Positions 40,961-54,384 of a stretch of DNA of 64,000 nucleotides are shown here, in pieces. The DNA is from Cellulomonas pakistanensis (lineage in GTDB: Bacteria > Actinomycetota > Actinomycetes > Actinomycetales > Cellulomonadaceae): positions 51,022-115,021 of the forward strand of contig NZ_BONO01000013.1 in the NCBI RefSeq assembly GCF_016862755.1, read 5' to 3'. A program made the translations under genes and the position numbers. The notes under the pieces are model-generated. The model was not told the origin of the DNA, did not search any database, and saw only the letters and a list, made by a program, of their open reading frames with translations. Each line of letters starts with the position of its first letter. Positions within the stretch are counted from its first letter, which is position 1.

Positions 40961-42592
40961 TCAGCCGCGCCGGAGGCGGGCCGGGGGAGCCGGCGGCGCC
41001 CACGCGCGCGCCGGCGCCGACGCGCGCCCCGCGTCCGCCGCCGGGGGAGCGGGCGGCGGGGCCCAGCCCGCAGCACCGGCCGGTGCCGGGTCCGCGGGGC
41101 CGGCCCACACCGTCACGGCCGCCGAGGCGCCCGTCGTGGTCAGCGCCGTCGACGGGCCGGTCGCCCGGGCGGCCGCCAGCCGGACCGCCGCCTCCGCCGC
41201 CAGGACGCCGGCGGCGGGCGCGGTGCTCGCGGGCACCGGCGCACCCGGCGCGGCCGCACCCGGCGCGGCCGCACCCTGCGCGAGCGCCCCCGCCGCGACC
41301 GCACCGGGCGCGGGCGCTGCGGAGGCTGGCACGGCCGCAACGGCGGACGCCTCCACGGCCTCGACACCCCCGACGCCCGTCCCGCGCCGCGCGGCGCCCG
41401 CGCGGACGTACCCGCCCGCGGGGGACGACCAGCGCACCGACCACGGCCGTCCGTGCCGTCCGAGCCGCCCGGCGGCGTGGCCGGCGGTCACCGGCGCGCG
41501 CCGGGTCCAGGCGTCGGTCGCGGCGAGCAGCCGGGCGCGCGCGGGCAGCTCGACGCCGCGCCACAGCGCGAACGCCAGCGCCGCCGACCCGACCAGCACG
41601 ATCGGGACCACGACCGGGCCCCGGACCTCGGTCGTGAGCAGCAGCTTGATGACGAGCTCGTGCAGCAGGTAGAACCCGAACGACAGCCCGCCGGCGAGCA
41701 TGACGACGGGGTGCCGCGCCCAGCGGTTCCGGCCCTCGACGTCGCCCCAGGCGCAGCGCGCGGCGAGCGGCGCGAACAGGGCGGCGAGCACCGCGGTCAG
41801 CGGCGTCGCCGGCACCTGCTCCACGGCCGCCGCCCCGAGCAGCACCACCGCCAGCACGCCCAGCAGCACGGGGGCGGGCACCCGGGGGCGCCAGCCCTCC
41901 TGCACGGCCATCGCGGTGATCATGCCGAGCGCGAACTCGGGCAGCCGGGCCGGCGGGAAGTGGAACAGCAGCGAGTACAGCGACGGCCACAGCGTGGTGA
42001 GGACCGACGGGACGACCAGCGCGGTGCCGACCAGCAGCACCCGGTTCCGGGCGCGGAGCCGGCGCAGGGCGGGCAGCAGCAGCGGGAACGCCAGGTAGAA
42101 CGCGATCTCGCAGGACAGCGACCAGGTGACGTCGTTGATCGCGAACACGTGCTCCGGGTCGGGCAGCCAGGCGTGCACGAGCAGGAAGCCCGCGACCACC
42201 GTCCCGGGCTCGACCTCGCGGTTCAGCACCAGCAGGGCGAGCAGCACGCCGAGCGCGTACGTGACGAGGTGGTTCGGCAGGATCCGCGCCAGCCGGCGGG
42301 TGTAGAAGCCGCGCAGGGTCGTCCCGGGCCGGGTGGTCCAGGTGAGCACGAACCCGGACAGCACGAAGAACAGCCCGACCCCGGTGTAGAGGGCGCTGGA
42401 GCCGCGCAGGATCTGCAGGTTCCAGAGGTTGATGTGGTACGCCATCACGAGCACGGCGCCGAGGGCCCGCAGGCCGTTGAGGCTCCACAGGACGGCGGGT
42501 GCGCCGTCCTGGGCGGGCGCCGGGGGCCGCGTGGGGGTGCCGGTGCGGGCCGCGGCGGAGCGCGGGGCCGCGCTCGTCGCGGGTGCGGGCAC
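40961..42592 (-). CDS. Acyltransferase family 3 membrane protein (OafA-like)
   Basis: The 543-residue protein has about ten membrane segments with the Acyl_transf_3 pattern: SLNGLRALGAVLVMAYHINL with the catalytic His, GVGLFFVLSGFVLTW, FYTRRLARILPNHL and TWSLSCEIAFYLAFPLLLP. It would O-acetylate or otherwise acylate glycan or its carrier. The last ~150 residues are Ala/Pro/Gly-rich and disordered, reaching the convergent interval. GTG at 42592 is chosen for the GGGGGAG three bases upstream; the exact start is uncertain by a few codons. Confidence 0.87.
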   Translation of the reverse strand: MPAPATSAAPRSAAARTGTPTRPPAPAQDGAPAVLWSLNGLRALGAVLVMAYHINLWNLQILRGSSALYTGVGLFFVLSGFVLTWTTRPGTTLRGFYTRRLARILPNHLVTYALGVLLALLVLNREVEPGTVVAGFLLVHAWLPDPEHVFAINDVTWSLSCEIAFYLAFPLLLPALRRLRARNRVLLVGTALVVPSVLTTLWPSLYSLLFHFPPARLPEFALGMITAMAVQEGWRPRVPAPVLLGVLAVVLLGAAAVEQVPATPLTAVLAALFAPLAARCAWGDVEGRNRWARHPVVMLAGGLSFGFYLLHELVIKLLLTTEVRGPVVVPIVLVGSAALAFALWRGVELPARARLLAATDAWTRRAPVTAGHAAGRLGRHGRPWSVRWSSPAGGYVRAGAARRGTGVGGVEAVEASAVAAVPASAAPAPGAVAAGALAQGAAAPGAAAPGAPVPASTAPAAGVLAAEAAVRLAAARATGPSTALTTTGASAAVTVWAGPADPAPAGAAGWAPPPAPPAADAGRASAPARAWAPPAPPARLRRG

Positions 42593-42670
42593 GTGCTCCC
42601 CCTGGTGTCGGTGCGTCGCGGCCGGTCGGCGCGCAGGCGGCGGGACCGGGACGGACCAACCTTCCGGCAA

Positions 42671-42699
42671 ATTAGGACAAACGGTGCAGAACGTGTCAA
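42671..42699 (-). promoter_or_regulatory. Promoter of the acyltransferase gene
   Basis: On the minus strand TTGACA (42699-42694) and CCTAAT (42676-42671) are separated by 17 bases, close to consensus and unusual for this GC-rich DNA. A locus motif (AGGACAAACGG on the plus strand, 42674-42684) overlaps the -10 region. Confidence 0.7.
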
Positions 42700-42736
42700 G
42701 GCGCGTCCCCCGGATGAGCGTGTCGGTACCCCCTCG

Positions 42737-42742
42737 TAGAGT
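42737..42742 (+). promoter_or_regulatory. Probable -10 box of mfd
   Basis: TAGAGT lies 130 bases before the mfd ATG in the divergent gap with the acyltransferase gene. TGAGCG at 42715-42720 is a poor -35. Confidence 0.4.
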
Positions 42743-42871
42743 GGTGTCACCACCCCGGGTCCGACGGATCCGGGGTTCTCGCGCTGCCTCGCCCCCCGCT
42801 CGACCCCGCTCCACCCCTGACCGCGCCGCCCGCCGCGACGGCGCCCCTCGCCCCCGTGGCGGAAGGAACCC

Positions 42872-46519
<3,648 letters not shown>

Positions 46520-46560
46520 CGCACCTCGGCACCTGCCACCGCGCGGCCCGGCCCGGCCCC

Positions 46561-46566
46561 TACGAT
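46561..46566 (+). promoter_or_regulatory. Probable -10 box before the SurA-like lipoprotein gene
   Basis: TACGAT, 44 bases before the GTG start, fits the actinobacterial -10 pattern. No convincing -35 is seen. Confidence 0.4.
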
Positions 46567-46610
46567 GGGCCGGGTCGGGCGACGGAGAGCGACGAGAGGC
46601 CAGGTGCGCG

Positions 46611-47162
46611 GTGACGCGGAGGACGGTCCGGCGGACGGTGTCCGCCCTCGGGGTGCTGACGGTCGCGGGCGCCCTCGCGGCGTGCGGCGGCGGGCGACCC
46701 GGCGCAGCGGCGGTGGTGGACGGGCGGTCGATCCCGACGGCCGACGTGCAGGACGCGACGCGCGAGCTCGCCGACGTGCTGCAGGGCGTGTCGTCCTCCG
46801 CGATCCTCGGCGTGCTCGTCCAGGAGCCGACGGTCCGGGCGCTGACCGAGGAGGCCGGCGTCGCCGTCGGCGAGGACACCGCGGCCGACGCGCTCGCCGA
46901 GCAGGCCGAGGTCGTCGGTGCCGCGGGCCAGGAGTTCTCCCCGGCGTCGGTGACCGTCATGCGGTACCTGCTCGAGATCGAGGCGCTGCAGGGCGCGTCC
47001 GACGCCGAGGTGCTGCTCGCGACGCTCCAGGAGGACCTGGGCGCGCTGGACCTGACCGTCAACCCGCGGTTCGGCACGGCGGACGAGGTCGGGACCGTCG
47101 GCGCGACGAGCTACCCGTGGCTCGTGTCCGCCGACGGCGCGGACGCGACCCCCGCCCCGTGA
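46611..47162 (+). CDS. SurA N-terminal-like lipoprotein
   Basis: The 183-residue protein has a basic N-terminus, a hydrophobic stretch and a lipobox-like LAAC, so it should be exported and lipid-modified. The mature part begins AAVVDGRSIPTADVQDATRE, the pattern of SurA/PrsA-type N-terminal chaperone domains, but there is no PPIase domain. A small lipoprotein next to mazG is also typical of mycobacteria (LpqU region), though similarity is not claimed. It overlaps mazG by four bases (GTGA). Confidence 0.75.
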   Translation: MTRRTVRRTVSALGVLTVAGALAACGGGRPGAAAVVDGRSIPTADVQDATRELADVLQGVSSSAILGVLVQEPTVRALTEEAGVAVGEDTAADALAEQAEVVGAAGQEFSPASVTVMRYLLEIEALQGASDAEVLLATLQEDLGALDLTVNPRFGTADEVGTVGATSYPWLVSADGADATPAP

Positions 47163-47905
47163 CCGACCCCCGCCCCGCAGCCCAGGCCGACCCCGCCGCC
47201 GTCGCCGACCCGCTGCGCCGGCTGGTCGCCGTGATGGACCGCCTGCGGTCGCCCGGCGGCTGTCCGTGGGACGCCGAGCAGACGCACGCCTCCCTCGTGC
47301 CGTACGTGCTGGAGGAGGCGTACGAGGTCGCCGAGGCGGTCGAGGGCGGCGACCGGGCGCACCTGCGCGAGGAGCTCGGCGACCTGCTGCTCCAGGTCGT
47401 GTTCCACGCGCGCATCGCCGAGGAGGACCCGGCCGACCCGTTCGACCTCGACGACGTCGCCGCCGACCTGGTCGCGAAGCTCGTCCGGCGGCACCCGCAC
47501 GTGTTCGGGACCGCCGAGGTCGCGGACGCCGAGGGCGTGAACCGGCAGTGGGACGCGATCAAGAAGGCCGAGAAGCAGCGCGAGTCCGTGCTCGACGGCG
47601 TCCCGCTGGCGATGGGCGCGCTGGCGCGGGCGCAGAAGGTCACGTCCCGGGCGGAGCGCTCCGGCCTGGCGGCCGCGGCCCCGCCCCCGGCGCCGCTCGG
47701 CGCGGCGTCGGCCCCCGCGGCGGACGGTGCGGCCGCGGGCGCACCGGACGGCGGCGCGGCGAGCGGCGCGGCCGGTGCCGACCTCGGCGCCCGGCTGCTC
47801 GCGCTCGTGCGAGAGGCCGGTGCGGCGGGCCTCGACGCCGAGGGCGAGCTCCGGCGCGCGACGGCCGCCTGGGAGCGGACGCTCCGCGCCGCCGAGCGCG
47901 CCTGA
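47159..47905 (+). CDS. mazG: Nucleoside triphosphate pyrophosphohydrolase MazG
   Basis: MazG hydrolyses (d)NTPs to monophosphates and lowers mutation and stress-nucleotide levels. The 248-residue protein has LRSPGGCPWDAEQTHASLVP, YVLEEAYEVAEAVE and LREELGDLLLQVVFHARIAE with the EEXXE...EXXD metal ligands, then a second half with a ~40-residue Ala/Pro/Gly insertion (47665-47785). GTG at 47159 overlaps the lipoprotein stop. Confidence 0.93.
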   Translation: MTDPRPAAQADPAAVADPLRRLVAVMDRLRSPGGCPWDAEQTHASLVPYVLEEAYEVAEAVEGGDRAHLREELGDLLLQVVFHARIAEEDPADPFDLDDVAADLVAKLVRRHPHVFGTAEVADAEGVNRQWDAIKKAEKQRESVLDGVPLAMGALARAQKVTSRAERSGLAAAAPPPAPLGAASAPAADGAAAGAPDGGAASGAAGADLGARLLALVREAGAAGLDAEGELRRATAAWERTLRAAERA

Positions 47906-47987
47906 GCGCCCGCGCCGCCCCGCCGCACCCGCCCGCCCCGCCGCACCTGCCCGCCTCACCCCACCCACCCACCCGCCCGCCCCGCCG

Positions 47988-48047
47988 CCGAGCGGGCACG
48001 GATCGGGCGCTCCACGGGCTTGAACCCCCCGATCCGCGACCTCTCGG
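47988..48047. repeat. Long imperfect palindrome (60 bp)
   Basis: Outer arms of 20 bases (47988-48007 with 48028-48047) match at 17 positions, starting CCGAG and ending CTCGG. The 20-base centre holds only a weak GGG/CCC stem. Size and ends resemble the nested palindromes elsewhere in the window, but the inner stem is poor. It lies 83 bases after mazG, after a C-rich tract with repeated CCCGCCGCACC. Confidence 0.5.
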
Positions 48048-48181
48048 CGCGTGGTCGGCCGCAGACGCCGGGACCGAGGTCCGGGACACGGGCGGCCTCG
48101 CGGCAGCAGGATGGTCGCAGGCCGCGGGCACCACGGCCCGGTGCGTGCTGCGCGCCGCGAGGCGAGGACGAGGAGGGGCCG

Positions 48182-49738
48182 ATGCGGATCGGCGTCCCGA
48201 AGGAGGGCCGGCCCGGCGAGCGCCTGGTGGCCGCGACGCCCGCGACCGTCGCCCAGCTCGCGAAGCTGGGCTACGAGGTCGTCGTCGAGCGCAGCGCCGG
48301 CGAGGCCGCGAGCTACCCCGACGCGGCCTACGCCGAGGCGGGCGCCGCGCTGGGCGACGCGGCCGAGGCCTGGGCGAGCGACGTCGTCACGGCGGTCGAC
48401 GCGCCGGCCGACGCCGGGGCCCTGACCCCGGGCGCGACGCTGGTCGCGATGCTCGCGCCCGCGGCGCACCCGGAGCGGGTCGAGGCGCTCGCCGCCCGCG
48501 GCGTCACGGCGCTCGCGCTCGACGCCGTCCCGCGCGTGTCCCGCGCGCAGGCGCTCGACGTGCTGAGCACTCTGTCGAACGTCGCGGGGTACCGCGCCGT
48601 GATCGAGGCCGCCGAGGAGTTCGGCGGCATGTTCACCGGCCAGGTCACGGCCGCCGGCAAGACCCCGCCGGCCACCGTCTTCGTCATCGGCGCGGGCGTC
48701 GCCGGCCTCGCCGCGATCGGCGCCGCCGGCAGCCTCGGCGCCCAGGTGCGCGCGTACGACGTGCGGCCCGAGGTCGGCGAGCAGATCGAGTCGATGGGCG
48801 CGACGTTCGTGCAGGCCGCGGCGGCGCAGCAGGAGGTCAGCGCCGACGGCTACGCCCGCGCGCTCACCGCCGAGCAGGAGCGGCTGACCGCCGAGATGTA
48901 CGCGGCGGAGACGGCGAAGGCCGACATCGTCATCACGACCGCCCTGGTCCGCGGCGCCGCGCCGCGCACGATCAGCGCCGAGATGGTCGCGGCCATGCGC
49001 CCCGGCAGCGTGATCGTCGACCTGGCGGCGTCCGGCGGCGGGAACTGCGAGCTCACGGTGCCGGGGGAGAAGGTCGTCACGGCGAACGGCGTGACGATCC
49101 TCGGGTACACCGACCTGACCAGCCGGATGGCGCGGCACACGTCGCAGCTGTTCGGCACGAACGTCGTCAACCTGCTGCGGCTGCTCACCCCGGGCAAGGA
49201 CGGGGCGCTCGTGCTCGACCTCGACGACCCGGTGCAGCGCGGCATGGCCGTGACGCGCGCGGGCGAGGTGCTCTGGCCGCCGCCGCCCGTGCAGGTCTCG
49301 GCCGCGGCCGCGGCGGAGCCGACGCCGGCGCCCGCGGTCGCGGACCCGGCCGAGAAGGCGCGGCTCGCCCGCGAGGCCGCGCGGCGCCGGGGACGGCGGC
49401 AGATGGTCGGCCTGGCGCTCGGCGCCGTGCTGCTGGCCCTGGCGATCACGTTCTCGCCGCCGGCGTTCGTCGGGCACTTCACGGTGTTCGTGCTCGCGGT
49501 GTTCGTCGGCTACTACGTGATCTCGAACGTCAGCCACTCGCTGCACACCCCGCTGATGGCCCAGACCAACGCCATCTCCGGGATCATCCTGGTCGGCGCG
49601 CTGCTCCAGATCGGCAGCGACAGCTGGGTCGTGTCGGCGCTCGCGTTCGCCGCGGCGTCCGTCGCCGCGATCAACATCTTCGGCGGCTTCCTCGTGGCGC
49701 ACCGGATGATCGGCATGTTCCGGAAGGAGGAGGCCTGA
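48182..49738 (+). CDS. pntA: NAD(P) transhydrogenase subunit alpha
   Basis: PntA binds NAD(H) in the proton-translocating transhydrogenase that makes NADPH. The 518-residue protein is of the long form: an alanine-dehydrogenase-like domain starting [20 protein letters not shown], the dinucleotide loop [20 protein letters not shown] near 165-184, a disordered linker (375-405) and three C-terminal membrane helices (from ~408). The ATG follows AGGAGGGG. The gene is two bases from pntB. Confidence 0.96.
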   Translation: MRIGVPKEGRPGERLVAATPATVAQLAKLGYEVVVERSAGEAASYPDAAYAEAGAALGDAAEAWASDVVTAVDAPADAGALTPGATLVAMLAPAAHPERVEALAARGVTALALDAVPRVSRAQALDVLSTLSNVAGYRAVIEAAEEFGGMFTGQVTAAGKTPPATVFVIGAGVAGLAAIGAAGSLGAQVRAYDVRPEVGEQIESMGATFVQAAAAQQEVSADGYARALTAEQERLTAEMYAAETAKADIVITTALVRGAAPRTISAEMVAAMRPGSVIVDLAASGGGNCELTVPGEKVVTANGVTILGYTDLTSRMARHTSQLFGTNVVNLLRLLTPGKDGALVLDLDDPVQRGMAVTRAGEVLWPPPPVQVSAAAAAEPTPAPAVADPAEKARLAREAARRRGRRQMVGLALGAVLLALAITFSPPAFVGHFTVFVLAVFVGYYVISNVSHSLHTPLMAQTNAISGIILVGALLQIGSDSWVVSALAFAAASVAAINIFGGFLVAHRMIGMFRKEEA

Positions 49739-49739
49739 G

Positions 49740-51134
49740 ATGCTCACCTCCGCAGCCCAGGGCGTCTACCTCGTCGCCGCGGTCCTGTTCGTGCTGAGCC
49801 TCGCCGGGCTGTCGAAGCAGGAGACCGCCCGCCGCGGCACCGTCCTCGGCATGGTCGGCATGGCCCTCGCGCTCGCCGCGACGGTCGTGCTGAGCGTCGA
49901 CGTGTCCGTGCGCAGCCCGCTGACCACCCTGCTGCTCATCGCGATGGTGCTGGTCGTCGGCATCACCGTCGGCACCTGGCGCGCACGCTCGGTCGAGATG
50001 ACCCAGATGCCCGAGATGATCGCGATGCTGCACTCGTTCGTCGGCGCCGCGGCCGTGCTCGTCGGCATCAACTCGTACCTGACCGAGACGCACGCCGACG
50101 CCGTCCACCTCGTCGAGGTGTTCCTCGGCGTGCTCATCGGCGCGGTGACGCTGACCGGCTCGGTCGTCGCCTACCTCAAGCTCTCGGCGCGGATGTCGTC
50201 GGCCCCGCTGACGCTGCCCGGGCGCAACTGGCTGAACCTCGGCGCGCTCGTCGCGTCGGCCGGACTGCTCGCCTGGTTCCTGGCGGCGCCGTCGCTGGTG
50301 CCGCTGCTGCTCATGACGGTCGTGGCGCTCGCGCTCGGCTGGCACCTGGTGGCGGCGATCGGCGGCGGCGACATGCCCGTCGTCGTCTCGATGCTCAACT
50401 CGTACTCCGGGTGGGCCGCCGCGGCGGCCGGCTTCATGCTGGACAACGACCTGCTCATCGTCACCGGCGCCCTGGTCGGGTCCTCCGGCGCGATCCTGTC
50501 GTACCTCATGTGCCGCGCGATGAACCGGTCGTTCGTCAGCGTGATCCTCGGCGGCTTCGGCGCCGAGGGCGGCACCGTCGCCTCGTCGAGCGCCGCGGAC
50601 GGGTCGCACGGCACCCACACGGAGATCGAGGCCGCCGAGGTCGCCGAGCTGCTGAAGTCCGCGTCGACCGTCGTCATCACCCCCGGGTACGGCATGGCCG
50701 TCGCCAAGGCGCAGTACCCGGTCGCCGACCTGGTGGCCCGGCTGCGCGCCGCCGGCGTCGACGTCCGGTTCGGCGTGCACCCCGTCGCGGGCCGGCTGCC
50801 CGGGCACATGAACGTGCTGCTCGCCGAGGCCAAGGTGCCGTACGACATCGTCCTGGAGATGGACGAGATCAACGACGACCTCGCGAGCACCGACGTCGTC
50901 CTGGTGATCGGCGCCAACGACACCGTGAACCCCGCCGCGCTGGAGGACCCCGGCTCGCCGATCGCCGGCATGCCCGTGCTCGAGGTGTGGCACGCCCAGC
51001 AGGTGGTCGTGTTCAAGCGGTCGATGGCCACGGGGTACGCCGGCGTGCAGAACCCGCTGTTCTTCCGGGAGAACACCGCGATGCTGTTCGGCGACGCGAA
51101 GGACCAGGTGGAGCGCATCGTCGCCGCCCTCTGA
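49740..51134 (+). CDS. pntB: NAD(P) transhydrogenase subunit beta
   Basis: PntB supplies most of the membrane part and the NADP(H)-binding domain. The 464-residue protein has about nine membrane segments, then the soluble domain with [20 protein letters not shown] and the NADP-binding [11 protein letters not shown] near the end. GGAGG lies in the end of pntA. Position between mazG and eno is not part of the mycobacterial order and looks like a local insertion. Confidence 0.97.
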   Translation: MLTSAAQGVYLVAAVLFVLSLAGLSKQETARRGTVLGMVGMALALAATVVLSVDVSVRSPLTTLLLIAMVLVVGITVGTWRARSVEMTQMPEMIAMLHSFVGAAAVLVGINSYLTETHADAVHLVEVFLGVLIGAVTLTGSVVAYLKLSARMSSAPLTLPGRNWLNLGALVASAGLLAWFLAAPSLVPLLLMTVVALALGWHLVAAIGGGDMPVVVSMLNSYSGWAAAAAGFMLDNDLLIVTGALVGSSGAILSYLMCRAMNRSFVSVILGGFGAEGGTVASSSAADGSHGTHTEIEAAEVAELLKSASTVVITPGYGMAVAKAQYPVADLVARLRAAGVDVRFGVHPVAGRLPGHMNVLLAEAKVPYDIVLEMDEINDDLASTDVVLVIGANDTVNPAALEDPGSPIAGMPVLEVWHAQQVVVFKRSMATGYAGVQNPLFFRENTAMLFGDAKDQVERIVAAL

Positions 51135-51201
51135 CCGCCGTTCACGCGCCCGTCGCCGTCCGCTCGCCGAAGGTCCCACCGCCGCACCGGACGGCGCGCA
51201 C

Positions 51202-51207
51202 TAGGCT
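51202..51207 (+). promoter_or_regulatory. Probable -10 box of eno
   Basis: TAGGCT is 37 bases before the eno ATG; GAAGGAGC serves as ribosome-binding site (51233-51240). The -35 region is GC-rich without consensus. Confidence 0.5.
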
Positions 51208-51231
51208 GAGGTCGCAAACCCACCCGTTTGA

Positions 51232-52524
<1,293 letters not shown>

Positions 52525-52540
52525 GCCCTCGGGCTCTCGA

Positions 52541-52579
52541 CCGGAGGCCGGTGACCCCCCGCGGGTCGCCGGCCTCCGG
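52541..52579 (+). terminator. Hairpin terminator after eno
   Basis: CCGGAGGCCGG pairs perfectly with CCGGCCTCCGG, with a further GACC/GGTC inner pairing. It begins 17 bases after the stop. Confidence 0.8.
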
Positions 52580-52634
52580 CGCGTCCGGGGCCGGGCGAGG
52601 CTGCGTCCGCCGACGCGGCGCGCGCCCCGTCCGC

Positions 52635-52704
52635 CGACTTCGGCAGTCCGGGTGCGAGGTCGGCACCTCCCGCTGCCGACCTCGGGCCCGCGTTGCCGAC
52701 CTCG
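52635..52704. repeat. Nested palindromic element (70 bp)
   Basis: A perfect inner stem of 11 bp (CGAGGTCGGCA at 52655 with TGCCGACCTCG to 52684) is flanked by outer arms that are diverged copies of the same word: CGACTTCGGCA on the left and TTGCCGACCTCG on the right (13 of 18 matches across the arms). So the word appears four times, twice in each direction, in one unit, like the elements at 5978-6430. It lies after the eno terminator. Confidence 0.65.
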
Positions 52705-52785
52705 ACACGCGCCGGCGTGTGCGGATCGTGTGCGCGCCGGCGGACACGGCCGAGTCGCCTGCGGGTGCCGGGGCGTGCCGCGGGG

Positions 52786-52791
52786 CACAAT
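52786..52791 (+). promoter_or_regulatory. Probable -10 box for leaderless transcription of the septum initiator gene
   Basis: CACAAT ends seven bases before the ATG at 52799, so the transcript would begin at or next to the start codon. No ribosome-binding site precedes this ATG, which fits a leaderless mRNA. Confidence 0.5.
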
Positions 52792-52798
52792 CGGGACC

Positions 52799-53749
52799 AT
52801 GCCCGCTCCCCGTCGTCCCGCTGCGCCCCGCTCCGGGGCCGAGGACGACGCGACGCGCGCCGGGGACCGCCGCGCCCCCGCGCCCCGCACGTCGGCCCCC
52901 CGGAGCCCGGCGCCGCGCACCGCGGGCGTCCCCCGCTCGCCCGCGCCGGCCCGGACCGCCGGCGCCACGACGCCGGCCGCCCGGACCCCTGGCGCCCGCA
53001 CGCCGGCCCCGACGACCCCGGCCGCCCGCACGCCCGCGACCCCGCGCACGGGAGTCCCGCAGCAGTCCGTGCCGCGCCCGGCCACGCCGCGCCCCGCCGC
53101 CTCCCGCGCCCGGTCCGCCCCGCCCCGCCCCGCCGCGGGCCGCCCCAGCAGCTCGCGCCCCGGCGGCCGGGGCGGCTCCGGCGGCGACCGGCGCGGGGGC
53201 CGCGCCGAGACCGTGCAGCAGCGGCTGCCGCGGCTGTTCACGGTGCGGGCGATGGTGATGTTCGTCGTGCTGTCGATCGCGTTCGTCCTCGTGTTCCCGA
53301 CGCTGCGGCAGTACCTCGACCAGCAGGTCCAGCTCGAGCAGCTCCGGGCCGAGGTCGCGGCGGCGGAGCAGGACAACGAGGACCTGGAGGCCGAGCTCGC
53401 CCGGTGGTCCGACCCCGCGTACGTGGAGGCGCAGGCCCGCGAGCGGCTGGCGTTCGTCATGCCGGGCGAGCGGGCGCTGCGGGTCGCCGACCCCGAGGTC
53501 GTGCCCGACGCGTCCGCCGGCGAGAACCCGGCCGCGCCCGGCCCGGTCGAGTCCGACGACCCGACGCGGCCCTGGTACGCCCAGCTGTGGGACTCCGTGC
53601 AGGTCGCCGGGTCCGCGGGGACCGGCGAGCGCGGGAGCGCCGAGCAGCCGGGGTCCGCGGGCACCGGCGCGACGGGGGACAATGGGACCGCGTCGGACGC
53701 AGGCACCGGGACCGAGGAGTCCGAGGGGCCGACGGCGCCCACCCCGTGA
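52799..53749 (+). CDS. Septum formation initiator family protein (FtsB/DivIC-like)
   Basis: The 316-residue protein has a ~145-residue disordered Arg/Pro/Ala-rich N-terminus, one membrane helix (about 151-169, MVMFVVLSIAFVLVFPTL) and a coiled coil (QLRAEV...NEDLEAELARW, about 175-205), then ARERLAFVMPGERALRV, the FtsB/DivIC signature. The C-terminal ~90 residues are disordered. It acts in the divisome with FtsL/FtsQ. The place after eno is conserved in actinobacteria. The start is supported by the family and by the leaderless promoter. Confidence 0.9.
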   Translation: MPAPRRPAAPRSGAEDDATRAGDRRAPAPRTSAPRSPAPRTAGVPRSPAPARTAGATTPAARTPGARTPAPTTPAARTPATPRTGVPQQSVPRPATPRPAASRARSAPPRPAAGRPSSSRPGGRGGSGGDRRGGRAETVQQRLPRLFTVRAMVMFVVLSIAFVLVFPTLRQYLDQQVQLEQLRAEVAAAEQDNEDLEAELARWSDPAYVEAQARERLAFVMPGERALRVADPEVVPDASAGENPAAPGPVESDDPTRPWYAQLWDSVQVAGSAGTGERGSAEQPGSAGTGATGDNGTASDAGTGTEESEGPTAPTP

Positions 53750-53771
53750 CCCCGAGGACCGAGGACCGCTC

Positions 53772-54332
53772 GTGACCGACCTGCCCACCACCCCGGCGCC
53801 CGCGCTGCCCGACCCGGCCGAGGTGCCGCGCGCCCGGCACGACGCCCCCGAGGTGACCGAGGCGGACCTCGCCGTGCTCCGCGAGCAGCTCGGCCGGCCC
53901 GCCCGCGGCGTGGTCGGCGTCGCAGCCCGCTGCGCCTGCGGCCGCCCGCTCGTCGTGCGCACGGCGCCGCGGCTCGACGACGGCACGCCGTTCCCCACCA
54001 CGTACTACCTGACCTGCCCGCCGGCCGTCGGCGCCGTCAGCACCCTCGAGGCCACCGGCCTGATGAAGGAGCTCACCGCCCGCGTGCAGGCCGAGCCGGA
54101 GATCGCCGCCGCCTACCAGCGCGCGCACGAGGCGTACCTGGCGGACCGCGCGGAGCTCGGCGAGGTCCCGGAGATCGCGGGCATCTCGGCCGGTGGCATG
54201 CCGACCCGCGTGAAGTGCCTGCACGTCGTGGTCGGCCACGCGCTGGCCGCGGGCCCCGGGGTGAACCCCGTCGGCGACGACGTGCTGCTGCGGCTGCGCG
54301 AGGTCTGGCGCCCGGACCGCTGCACCTGCTGA
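53772..54332 (+). CDS. DUF501 domain-containing protein
   Basis: The 186-residue protein has a conserved Cys-rich pattern: CACGRPLVV, TTYYLTCPPAVGAVSTLEATG, PTRVKCLHVVVGHALAAGPG and a terminal CTC. DUF501 proteins are widespread in actinobacteria between eno and ppx and have no assigned function; the cysteines may bind metal. GTG at 53772 follows GAGGA; earlier frames run into the preceding gene. Confidence 0.9.
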   Translation: MTDLPTTPAPALPDPAEVPRARHDAPEVTEADLAVLREQLGRPARGVVGVAARCACGRPLVVRTAPRLDDGTPFPTTYYLTCPPAVGAVSTLEATGLMKELTARVQAEPEIAAAYQRAHEAYLADRAELGEVPEIAGISAGGMPTRVKCLHVVVGHALAAGPGVNPVGDDVLLRLREVWRPDRCTC

Positions 54333-54384
54333 CGCCGGGCCGGCGCGGCGCGCGGGCCGGGCGGGGGATGGGAGGATGTCCCGC

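Noticed and set aside
6671..42592. Transposon or prophage origin of the glycan locus
   Set aside because: No transposase, integrase, inverted terminal repeats or phage genes are visible at either edge.
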